A stretch of 64,000 nucleotides of DNA, from NCBI GenBank assembly GCA_025453975.1, contig JALOPI010000015.1, positions 1 to 64,000 of the forward strand, given 5' to 3'. The position numbers were made by a program, and so were the translations under genes. Shown here piece after piece: positions 57,789 to 64,000 of this stretch (position 1 is its first letter; the number at the start of each line of letters is the position of its first letter). Source of the DNA: Syntrophobacteraceae bacterium (GTDB lineage Bacteria > Desulfobacterota > Syntrophobacteria > Syntrophobacterales > Syntrophobacteraceae). The notes beneath the pieces were generated by a model, which made no database searches, had not been told where the DNA came from, and saw only the letters and a program-made list of their open reading frames with translations.

Positions 57789-58457
57789 TCACCGCGAATA
57801 CCCGGGGATCCGGACCTTCTCTTCGAGGAGCCTCAGGCTCCGTATGCCCGCGTAGGTCAAGAGCAGGTAGATGAGACCCGCCATGATGTAGAGCGGCAGG
57901 TGCTGATAGGTCCGGGTGGCCACGAAATGCGTTCGAGCCATGATCTCCGCCACCCCCAGCGCGTAGGTCACGGCCGAGTCCTTCAAAACGATGGAGTACT
58001 CGTTGGACCAGCCGGGAATGGAGAGCCTCAGGGCCTGGGGGAGGATGATGAAGGCGATGCTTTTGAGATCGCTCATTCCCAGGGATCGGGCCGCCTTGAG
58101 CTGTCCCGTCGGGAGCGAGAGGATGGCACCGCGGAAAATCTGGGACTGGTAAGCCGCGCTGATCAGTCCCAGAACGATGACCGCCACGGTGAACGCGGAC
58201 AGATTGATGTTCAGGGCCGAAAAAAGGCCGAAGTAGAACAGGAAGAGCAGAACGAGGAGGGGCACACCCCGGAAGAACCACACGTACAAACCCACCAGGC
58301 GCCTGACCAGCGGCCCCGCGTAGACCTGACCCACCGCCAGCGGCATGCCCAGCAGCAGCCCCAGGCTCATGGCGCCCACAACCACTCCCACCGTGACGAG
58401 GGATCCCTCCATCACATAGGGAAAGGCATGGATGACGGCATTCAGGCCTTCGGGCAT
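57789..58457 (-). CDS. Polar amino acid ABC transporter permease (first)
   Basis: A 222-aa HisM-family permease with FFRGVPLLVLLFLFYFGL and the EAA loop SLGMSDLKSIAFIILPQALRLSIPGWSNEYSIVLKDSAV. It is homologous to the permease at 56145. The gap of 193 bp to the ATPase gene holds no gene. It follows the binding-protein gene, separated by a strong hairpin at 58476-58498. Confidence 0.93.
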   Translation of the reverse strand: MPEGLNAVIHAFPYVMEGSLVTVGVVVGAMSLGLLLGMPLAVGQVYAGPLVRRLVGLYVWFFRGVPLLVLLFLFYFGLFSALNINLSAFTVAVIVLGLISAAYQSQIFRGAILSLPTGQLKAARSLGMSDLKSIAFIILPQALRLSIPGWSNEYSIVLKDSAVTYALGVAEIMARTHFVATRTYQHLPLYIMAGLIYLLLTYAGIRSLRLLEEKVRIPGYSR

Positions 58458-58475
58458 CGGGCTCCATCGCGGGGG

Positions 58476-58498
58476 GGGCGGCCCGGGTCGGGCCGCCC
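58476..58498 (-). terminator. Hairpin between binding-protein and permease genes
   Basis: A perfect 10-bp GC stem (58476-58485/58489-58498) with a 3-nt loop, 15 bp after the binding-protein stop and with no T run. Such intercistronic stems in ABC operons usually protect the upstream message or attenuate, giving more binding protein than permease. Confidence 0.65.
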
Positions 58499-58512
58499 GC
58501 CGTTTGTGCGGT

Positions 58513-59277
58513 CTATTTCAATTCGTACTTGGCTTTCAGCTCGGCCCAGGCGGGAGAGGCCATGATCTTCCCGAGCCCCTCATTGAGGGTTTTCAGAAGA
58601 TCTTCGTCCTCCTTGCGCACGGCGTAGCCGAATTCTTCCTTGGGCATCCCGAAGCTGCCGATGATCTTCACGGGCTTCTCCTTGCGGACGGCATCCTCGG
58701 CCGGCGCATCATCCATGGCCGCGGCCGCGATGCGGCCGTTCACCACGTCCTCGACAGCCAGGGGGGCGGAATCATAGTAAACCAGCTCGAACTTCTTCCC
58801 CTCTTTTTTGATCAGGTTCTCCTCGATCCACTTCGCCTCGGTGGTTCCGCGCTGAACCCCGATCTTCCTGCCTTCGGAGAGCGCCTTTTCCGGGGTCAGG
58901 TCCGAATCCTTTTTGGCGACCAGGACCTGCGAGATGACCCAGTAAGGCAAAGTGAAGTTGACTTCCTTTTTCCTCGCATCGGTGATGCTCATGCCTGAAG
59001 CGATGAAATCGATCTTCCTGGCGTTGAGGCTCGGGATGATCCCGTCCCAGTCCATGGGCTGATGCTTGACCTTGAAGCCTTTATCCCCGGCGATCCAGTT
59101 GATCACGGCCACATCGAAGCCATCGGGATTCCCGTTCTTGTCAACGAAGGCGAAAGGCGGGAAGTTGGCGTCAATGCCGTTGATGAAGGTCTTCTCCTGG
59201 GCGGTGGCCAGCGTCGTCAGCCCCAGAGCCATGAGACCGATGAAGACCGACGCGAAGAAACGAGCTTTAGCAGTCAT
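58513..59277 (-). CDS. Periplasmic amino acid-binding protein (SBP_bac_3)
   Basis: A 254-aa protein with a signal peptide (MTAKARFFASVFIGLMALGLTTLATA) and the family-3 domain: FINGIDANFPPFAFVDKNGNPDGFDVAVINWIA, GIIPSLNARKIDFIASGMSITDARKKEVNFT and the C-terminal KTLNEGLGKIMASPAWAELKAKY. It binds a polar amino acid and delivers it to the two-permease channel. ATG 59277 has AGGAGG nine bases upstream; the frame extends to 59337 without reason to use it. Confidence 0.94.
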   Translation of the reverse strand: MTAKARFFASVFIGLMALGLTTLATAQEKTFINGIDANFPPFAFVDKNGNPDGFDVAVINWIAGDKGFKVKHQPMDWDGIIPSLNARKIDFIASGMSITDARKKEVNFTLPYWVISQVLVAKKDSDLTPEKALSEGRKIGVQRGTTEAKWIEENLIKKEGKKFELVYYDSAPLAVEDVVNGRIAAAAMDDAPAEDAVRKEKPVKIIGSFGMPKEEFGYAVRKEDEDLLKTLNEGLGKIMASPAWAELKAKYELK

Positions 59278-59618
59278 GGGCACACTCCTCCTGATGGATC
59301 GTTGAAAGCTTCCCTGACGGGGTCCCCCGGGAAGCACTTCCCGGTGAAACCGACGATCCCACCCCCGTCTTCACCGGCAGCGCTCCACTACCCTGGCCCG
59401 AGCCCCGCCCCGATACCGTCCTCTCAGGCTCGCTGGACTCAAACCTGGAAACCCTTCAATTCAGCGACATTGCCGCCCGGCTTCACCAACGGTGGAAGAA
59501 GCCGGGTGTCAAAACGGGTCTTCAGCGAGACCCCAAACGTGAAACATATGACCATTCCGGGCAGAGCGGCAAAACTAGCAAATGAAGATGGGCGTATCAA
59601 GGGGAAATGGCGCCAGGC
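59278..59618. other. Intergenic region between RidA and ABC operon
   Basis: A 341-bp spacer that holds a hairpin at 59476-59506 and, on the minus strand, a TTGACA at 59514-59509 without a good -10. No gene supported. Confidence 0.45.
59476..59506 (-). terminator. Hairpin between ridA and the ABC operon
   Basis: A perfect 9-bp stem (59476-59484/59498-59506, CCCGGCTTC and complement) with a 13-nt loop lies ~110 nt after the RidA stop on the minus strand. There is no clear T tract. Confidence 0.35.
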
Positions 59619-60005
59619 TCATTCCGTAAGGCAGGCCGTGCATTTGATCTCCACCCTGGCCCCCCGCGGGAGCGCCCTCACCTCCACCACGGCCCTGGCG
59701 GGCTTGTGTGTCGAGAAGAACACCTCGTAGATGGCGTTGAACGCGGCGAACTCCCCCATGTCCGTCAGAAAGACATCCACGGCCACCACATGGGAGAGCC
59801 CGTAGCCCGCGGCGGCCAGGATCCGCTTCATGTTCTCCAGGGACTGTTTCGCCTGATCGCCGAAATCGTCCCCGACCATCTCCCCCGTTTCAGGCTTCAG
59901 GCCGATCTGGCCGCTCACGAAGAGCACATTGCCCGCCTGGACCGCCTGGGAATAGGGGCCTATGGCGGCGGGCGCCGCCGGTGTCTGGATGAATCTCAAT
60001 GCCAT
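59619..60005 (-). CDS. ridA: RidA-family imine/enamine deaminase
   Basis: A 128-aa member of the RidA/YjgF family, of the usual length. Motifs are AAIGPYSQAVQAGNVLFVSGQIGL, the helix AKQSLENMKRILAAAGY, VFLTDMGEFAAFNAIYEVFF, and the catalytic-Arg region KPARAVVEVRALPRGARVEIKCTA. It hydrolyses reactive 2-aminoacrylate and other enamines made by PLP enzymes and amino acid oxidases. Neighbouring amino acid importer and FAD-oxidase genes suit that role. GAGGAG precedes ATG 60005. Confidence 0.95.
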   Translation of the reverse strand: MALRFIQTPAAPAAIGPYSQAVQAGNVLFVSGQIGLKPETGEMVGDDFGDQAKQSLENMKRILAAAGYGLSHVVAVDVFLTDMGEFAAFNAIYEVFFSTHKPARAVVEVRALPRGARVEIKCTACLTE

Positions 60006-60165
60006 GCATTCTCCTCGTAGCCTGAAGAGCGGCTTAAGGGCGGTCCGGGCGGGCAAGGGCCCCCAGCGAGCCGGAAGCTCCAGCCTGGGAACGAAGAGGC
60101 AGCCTTCATCCCCGCCCGAATCCATGCGGTTCCTGGAATCTCACGACAACCCACAAGGCATGGCA

Positions 60166-60414
60166 TCACGCCTCGAAGTTTTTGATGAACTGGGAAATCT
60201 GAACGCCGAGGTAGACGCACTTGACCCCATTGAGGCAGTCCTCGGCATCCTTGGCCTCCAGGTGTGTCGTCAGGGAATGGCTTCCTTTCTTGAGCCCCAC
60301 GATCCACGCATCCTTGGAATGGTCAAAGTCGAGGCTGAGAAAGAGTCCGTGGGTCCCGATCTCGGGGTGCATCTCCAGAAGCTTTCTTTCCAGATCCTTC
60401 GTTTGCACGCTCAT
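60166..60414 (-). CDS. Small unknown protein
   Basis: An 82-aa protein beginning MSVQTKDLERKLLEMHPEIG after GAGGAG six bases upstream. It is soluble, with a short beta-alpha pattern: GLFLSLDFDHSKDAWIVGLKKGSHSLTTHLEAKDAEDC.... No signal peptide. Family not recognised. It lies upstream of ridA on the same strand, 160 bp away. Confidence 0.65.
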   Translation of the reverse strand: MSVQTKDLERKLLEMHPEIGTHGLFLSLDFDHSKDAWIVGLKKGSHSLTTHLEAKDAEDCLNGVKCVYLGVQISQFIKNFEA

Positions 60415-60540
60415 GGCAGTCTCCTCGGTGTGGGTCCAAAAGGCCCTCATCCATTTATGTGAATCCCATCAGTCACTATAATCATTTTAGAGTGCAAACC
60501 AGTCAAATCCTTGTTGCCATGATACGATTAAGCCCCTATT

Positions 60541-61839
60541 ATGCCGCTCGAATTCCGGAGATTCTTCAATGGCTTGGGAAGCTCTGCCGTTTCGCCCCGC
60601 AGGGTGGGACCGAACATCCGGGAAGCAGATTTGGGCACACCGACTCCACTCAAAATCCTCATGTATTCCCATGACACCTTTGGCCTCGGCCATATCCGCC
60701 GATGTCTGGCCATTGCCCTGAGCCTGCGGAAATGCCCCGCCAACGTGCTGATCCTCACGGGCTCGGTCCTCGCGGGGCGCTTCAAGATCCCCCGACGCAT
60801 CGACTTCGTGCGCATCCCGGGCATGATCAAGGTGACCAACGAACAGTACCTTCCCCTTTCCATGAAGCTCGACGCCACGGAAGTGCTCGAGATTCGGAAG
60901 GGGATCATCCTGGCCACCGCCATGGCCTTCAAGCCCGATTTTTTCATCGTGGACAAGGCCCCCCTCGGGCTGAAGCGGGAAGTGGCCGAAACTCTCCACT
61001 GGCTGCGCAGCGATTTCCCTTCCTGCCGCTCCATTCTGGGACTGCGGGACATCATGGACAGCGCCGACGTCACCATCCAGGAATGGGAGGAAAAAGGCAT
61101 CTACGACGCCATGGAGCAATATTACGACGAGATCTGGGTTTACGGTCGCCAGGATTTCTACGATCCCATCCATGAATACCGGATCCCGCCCCAGGTGGCC
61201 TCGAAGATCCATTTCACAGGCTACATCCCCCGAAAGGTTCCGACTCCCGAGGACATTCGCTCCACACGGGGCGAGCTGGGAATTCCCAACGACGAAAAGC
61301 TGATCCTCGTCACCATCGGGGGAGGCGGCGACGGGCACCCCGTGCTGAAGACCTTCCTCAAGGCGTTCCATCCCTCGGAGGGCGGCATTCCCGAAAGGAC
61401 CCGCGTGGTCCTGGTGACCGGGCCGTTCATCTCTTCCCGGGACTATCAGGATGTTTTCGAGACGGCCCGTTCCCTCGGCTTCACCACCCTCAAGTTCCAC
61501 CGGTTCATGGAAAGTCTCATCGGCGCCGCACAGCTGGTGGTGAGCATGGGCGGCTACAACACCGTCTGCGAGATCGTGAGCCAGGCCAAGCCTTTTCTGA
61601 TTCTGCCTCGAACGGTCCCCCGTGAAGAGCAGCTCATCCGGGCCCAGATGCTTTGCTCCCAGGGATTCTGCGACTATCTCCACCCCAACGAGATCACCCC
61701 CCGGAATCTCCGCGCCCGGGTGCTCGCCATGCTCAGGAATGGCTCCGCCTACCGCAAGAAGATGGCATCCTTCCCCTTCACCGGCCTGGATGTCATTCGC
61801 CAGCGCATCCTGGAATGCCAAAGGGAATGCGTCGAGTGA
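60541..61839 (+). CDS. MurG-like glycosyltransferase
   Basis: Up to 432 aa from ATG 60541. The globular part starts KILMYSHDTFGLGHIRRC, the glycine/His-rich loop of GT-B enzymes of the MurG/GT28 type. TNEQYLPLSMKLDATEVLEIRKGIIL, TGYIPRKVPT, ILVTIGGGGDGHPVL and MGGYNTVCEIVSQAKPFLILPRTVPREEQ give the nucleotide-sugar-binding half. No membrane helix. The family start is usually only a few residues before KILMYSHD, so TTG 60631 (with GGGAAG upstream) may be the real one; I keep the longer form. It heads a glycosyltransferase operon in which the next genes overlap by GTGA. Confidence 0.8.
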   Translation: MPLEFRRFFNGLGSSAVSPRRVGPNIREADLGTPTPLKILMYSHDTFGLGHIRRCLAIALSLRKCPANVLILTGSVLAGRFKIPRRIDFVRIPGMIKVTNEQYLPLSMKLDATEVLEIRKGIILATAMAFKPDFFIVDKAPLGLKREVAETLHWLRSDFPSCRSILGLRDIMDSADVTIQEWEEKGIYDAMEQYYDEIWVYGRQDFYDPIHEYRIPPQVASKIHFTGYIPRKVPTPEDIRSTRGELGIPNDEKLILVTIGGGGDGHPVLKTFLKAFHPSEGGIPERTRVVLVTGPFISSRDYQDVFETARSLGFTTLKFHRFMESLIGAAQLVVSMGGYNTVCEIVSQAKPFLILPRTVPREEQLIRAQMLCSQGFCDYLHPNEITPRNLRARVLAMLRNGSAYRKKMASFPFTGLDVIRQRILECQRECVE

Positions 61840-63086
61840 GGGGCGGAGAATCCCGACTCGGGATGATCTTGAAAGGATACCCCCGCATCTCCGAAAGCTT
61901 CATCAGCTCGGAGATCCTCCTGCTCGAGAAGCTCGGCATCCCCATCAGCATCTTCTCCATCCGGCAGCCCCGGGAGGATTTTTCCCACGGACACGTGTCC
62001 CGTATCCGGGCGGACGTGACGTACCTTCCGGAATACGTGCTGCCCCAATGGCGCACACTGCTCGAGACCAACGGCGCCCTCTGGCGGAGACTCGGCTCCC
62101 ACTACCCCCGATGCGCCCTGAGGGCGGTCTCGAGAAGCTGGGAGCGCCGGGGCCTGGCCACCCTGCGCCATTTCCTCCAGGCGGGACACCTGGCCCAGGT
62201 CAGGCTGCGTGACTCCGCCGTCACCCATCTCCACGCCCACTTCTGCCACACCCCGACCTCGGTGGCCCTGTTCGCATCGGAGCTCACCGGGCTCCCCTTC
62301 AGCTTCACGGCCCACGCCAAGGACATCTACACGTCCGAGGAGGGGCAGCTGGCCCGCAAGATCGCCCGGGCCCGATTCGTGGTGACCTGCACGCGCCACA
62401 ACGCCGATCACCTGGCCCGCATCGCGCTCCTGTTCGGGGCATCCACGCCGATCCACACCATCTACCATGGGATCGATGTGGACTTCTTTTCCTTCGGCAC
62501 CACTCCGCCCCGCCACGGACCGCCCCGCATCCTTTCGGTGGGGCGGCTCGTGGCCAAGAAGGGCTACGACGATCTGCTCCGAGCCCTGGCCATTCTCGAC
62601 CAGGCCGGCCTCGATTTCCACTTCACGCACATCGGAAGTGGAGAGCGGGAGATGGAGATCCGGCGGCTCATCGAGCACCTGGGTCTGGGCCGGCGGGTGA
62701 GCCTCCTGGGGACCCTTCGCCACGACGAGGTCCTCGCCCACTACCGCCAGTCCCAATGCGTGGCCCTGGCGTGCAAGGTGGCGGAGGACGGCGATCGCGA
62801 CGGCATCCCCAACGTGCTCATCGAGGCCATGGCCGTGGGAGTGCCCGTGGTCTCGACGCGGGTTTCGGCCATCCCCGAGCTGGTGGAGGATGGCGTGACG
62901 GGCTTCCTGGTGGAGCCGGGCCGGCCCGGGGCCCTGGCGCGCGCCATGACCCGGGTGTTGACCCGCCCGGATGACCTGGGCGGAGTCCTCGGCCGCGCCC
63001 GCGGCAGGGTGGAGCGGGACTTCGACCAGAAGCGCTGCATCCAGCGGCTCTTCACGCTGCTTTCGGACGCACTGAAACAGCCGTGA
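61836..63086 (+). CDS. Group 1 (GT4) glycosyltransferase
   Basis: A 416-aa GT-B enzyme. The start GTG 61836 overlaps the previous stop by four bases (GTGA), with AAGGGA nine bases upstream; ATG 61827 and 61863 are alternatives. Domain features are LKGYPRISESFISSEILLLE, HLHAHFCHTPTSVALFASELTGLPFSFTAHAKDIY, YHGIDVDFF, ILSVGRLVAKKGYDDLLRAL, and the C-terminal ACKVAEDGDRDGIPNVLIEAMAVGVPVVSTRVSAIPELVEDGVTGFLV. The latter is the GT4 sugar-nucleotide region with the E-x7-E motif. Likely part of exopolysaccharide or capsule assembly. Confidence 0.92.
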   Translation: MRGGESRLGMILKGYPRISESFISSEILLLEKLGIPISIFSIRQPREDFSHGHVSRIRADVTYLPEYVLPQWRTLLETNGALWRRLGSHYPRCALRAVSRSWERRGLATLRHFLQAGHLAQVRLRDSAVTHLHAHFCHTPTSVALFASELTGLPFSFTAHAKDIYTSEEGQLARKIARARFVVTCTRHNADHLARIALLFGASTPIHTIYHGIDVDFFSFGTTPPRHGPPRILSVGRLVAKKGYDDLLRALAILDQAGLDFHFTHIGSGEREMEIRRLIEHLGLGRRVSLLGTLRHDEVLAHYRQSQCVALACKVAEDGDRDGIPNVLIEAMAVGVPVVSTRVSAIPELVEDGVTGFLVEPGRPGALARAMTRVLTRPDDLGGVLGRARGRVERDFDQKRCIQRLFTLLSDALKQP

Positions 63087-64000
63087 GAATCGCCCTCTAC
63101 TGCCCCAACAAGCCCCTGAATCACCCGCACCCCTCGGGGGACCTGGTGATCGCCCAGGGCATCCACCTGGCCCTCAATCGCCTGGGACACGACTGCCGGG
63201 AGATCGTCCGGTTCCGCTCCCGCTGGTTCTGGAAAGACGGCTCCGGCTGGGCCGGCGCGGCCCGGGCCTGGCTCCAGGCCTGGCCGGCGGCTCACGCCTT
63301 CAAGCCTCAAATCTGGATGACCTACCACACCTACTACAAATCGCCGGACGTCATCGGGCCCTGGATCTCCCGTCTTCTGCGCATTCCGTATGTCATCTTC
63401 CAGCCCATGTACGCCACCCGTCGACGCCGGAGCGCCTCCACCTCGCCGGGGTTCCGTCTGAACCGATGGGCGATCCTCCGGGCCCACCACGTCTTTTCCA
63501 ACAACCTCCGGGATCTGGAGGCGCTCCGGCGCATCCTCCCGGAGCATCGGATCACGTATCTGCCCCCCGGCATCTGGCCTGAACAGTTCCCAATGAGCCC
63601 CGAGGCCGCCCATGAGGCTCGTCAGCAGTTCGGCATCCCTCCCCGGCGCTTTTTGATCCTGACGGCGGCCCGGTGGCGCGAGGGCGTGAAGACCGAAAGC
63701 TTCCTCTACCTCCTCAAGGCACTGGCGAAGCTCCGGGAGGATCTTCAGTCGTTCACGCTGCTGGTGATCGGAGACGGCCCCATGGAGCCGCTGCTTCGGA
63801 AGAGAGCCGCCATGGAGCTTCCCGGCCAGGCGGTCTTCGCGGGGAGGATCCCCAGGGAATCCATGTATCGGCTCTATTCGGCGGCCGATGTGTTCGCTTT
63901 TCCTGGAATCGGTGAATCACTGGGGATGGTGTTTCTCGAGGCGCAGTCCTGCGGACTCCCCGTGGTGGCCCTGGCTGCGGCGGGGGTCCCCCAGGTGGTC
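63083..64000 (+). CDS. Group 1 (GT4) glycosyltransferase, 3' end outside window
   Basis: It starts with GTG 63083 overlapping the upstream stop (GTGA) and remains open to the window edge (306 codons). VRIALYCPNKPLNHPHPSGDLVIAQGIH is a typical GT-B N-terminal start. LPPGIWPEQFPMSPEAAHEAR, ILTAARWREGVKTESFLYLLKALAKL, LLVIGDGPMEPLLRKRA, YSAADVFAFPGIGESLGMVFLEAQSCGLPVVALAAAGVPQVV give the GT4 C-terminal domain with the ESLG...E motif. It is the third gene of the glycosyltransferase operon. The terminal residues are not seen. Confidence 0.9.
   Translation, partial: MRIALYCPNKPLNHPHPSGDLVIAQGIHLALNRLGHDCREIVRFRSRWFWKDGSGWAGAARAWLQAWPAAHAFKPQIWMTYHTYYKSPDVIGPWISRLLRIPYVIFQPMYATRRRRSASTSPGFRLNRWAILRAHHVFSNNLRDLEALRRILPEHRITYLPPGIWPEQFPMSPEAAHEARQQFGIPPRRFLILTAARWREGVKTESFLYLLKALAKLREDLQSFTLLVIGDGPMEPLLRKRAAMELPGQAVFAGRIPRESMYRLYSAADVFAFPGIGESLGMVFLEAQSCGLPVVALAAAGVPQVV

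Noticed and set aside
1-64000. CRISPR arrays, rRNA and ordinary tRNA genes
   Set aside because: No regularly spaced repeats and no cloverleaf or rRNA-like stretches were seen; only tmRNA was recognised.

Overview
The window reads as chromosomal DNA of a GC-rich Gram-negative bacterium, most likely a member of the Desulfobacterota (former Deltaproteobacteria, Syntrophobacter-like). The reasons are a complete type IV pilus minor-pilin/PilY1 locus, a four-subunit 2-oxoacid:ferredoxin oxidoreductase, a Cys-rich GcvH-like protein of the kind seen in sulfate reducers, lipoproteins and periplasmic proteins, and a tmRNA whose predicted tag is ADDYAYAVAA. The taxonomic placement is inference; no rRNA or tRNA gene was seen.

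Layout. 1-1.3 kb: 3' end of a surface protein with PKD-like and CARDB domains. 1.5-3 kb: receiver-PAS-histidine kinase. 3.9-15 kb: type IV pilus locus (pilE on +; fimT, pilW, pilV, pilX, pilY1 on -) preceded on the same strand by a second receiver-kinase and a small unknown protein. 15.7-20.2 kb: TIM44-like membrane protein, a lone HTH protein, a GT-B glycosyltransferase, an Smr-domain protein and an unknown secreted protein. 20.5-27.5 kb: PfkB kinase converging on a Zn/Cd P-type ATPase that follows a giant AsmA-like protein. 27.8-28.4 kb: ssrA (tmRNA) with a tyrosine-integrase remnant next to its 3' end. 28.6-32.9 kb: korDABC, surE and a small Cys-rich protein. 33-36.8 kb: aminotransferase plus SPOR protein, and the GcvH-like protein. 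37.4-40.6 kb: PP2C phosphatase, PEGA-tailed Ser/Thr kinase and a CsgG/LpoB-like lipoprotein. 40.6-41.8 kb: second aminotransferase.

41.9-54.2 kb is the most unusual part. It is a minus-strand block coding for a giant (about 1926 aa) multicopper oxidase of the MnxG/MofA/McoA/OmpB kind, a secreted YVTN beta-propeller, a SCO-type copper chaperone, a cytochrome c fused to a LivK-like ligand-binding domain, a Rieske protein, a b6-type cytochrome b and subunit IV. Together these make a quinol:acceptor complex with a predicted periplasmic or outer-membrane copper oxidase. I see no haem-copper oxidase. The function (metal oxidation, copper-dependent electron export or copper defence) is open.

54.7-60.4 kb: polar amino-acid ABC importer, glycolate-oxidase-type FAD enzyme, RidA and a small unknown protein, all on -. 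60.5-64 kb: three glycosyltransferase genes on +, the later two coupled by GTGA overlaps, the last running off the window. Dispersed intergenic palindromic repeats lie near 4.6, 20.4 and 30.1 kb, the last inside the kor operon.
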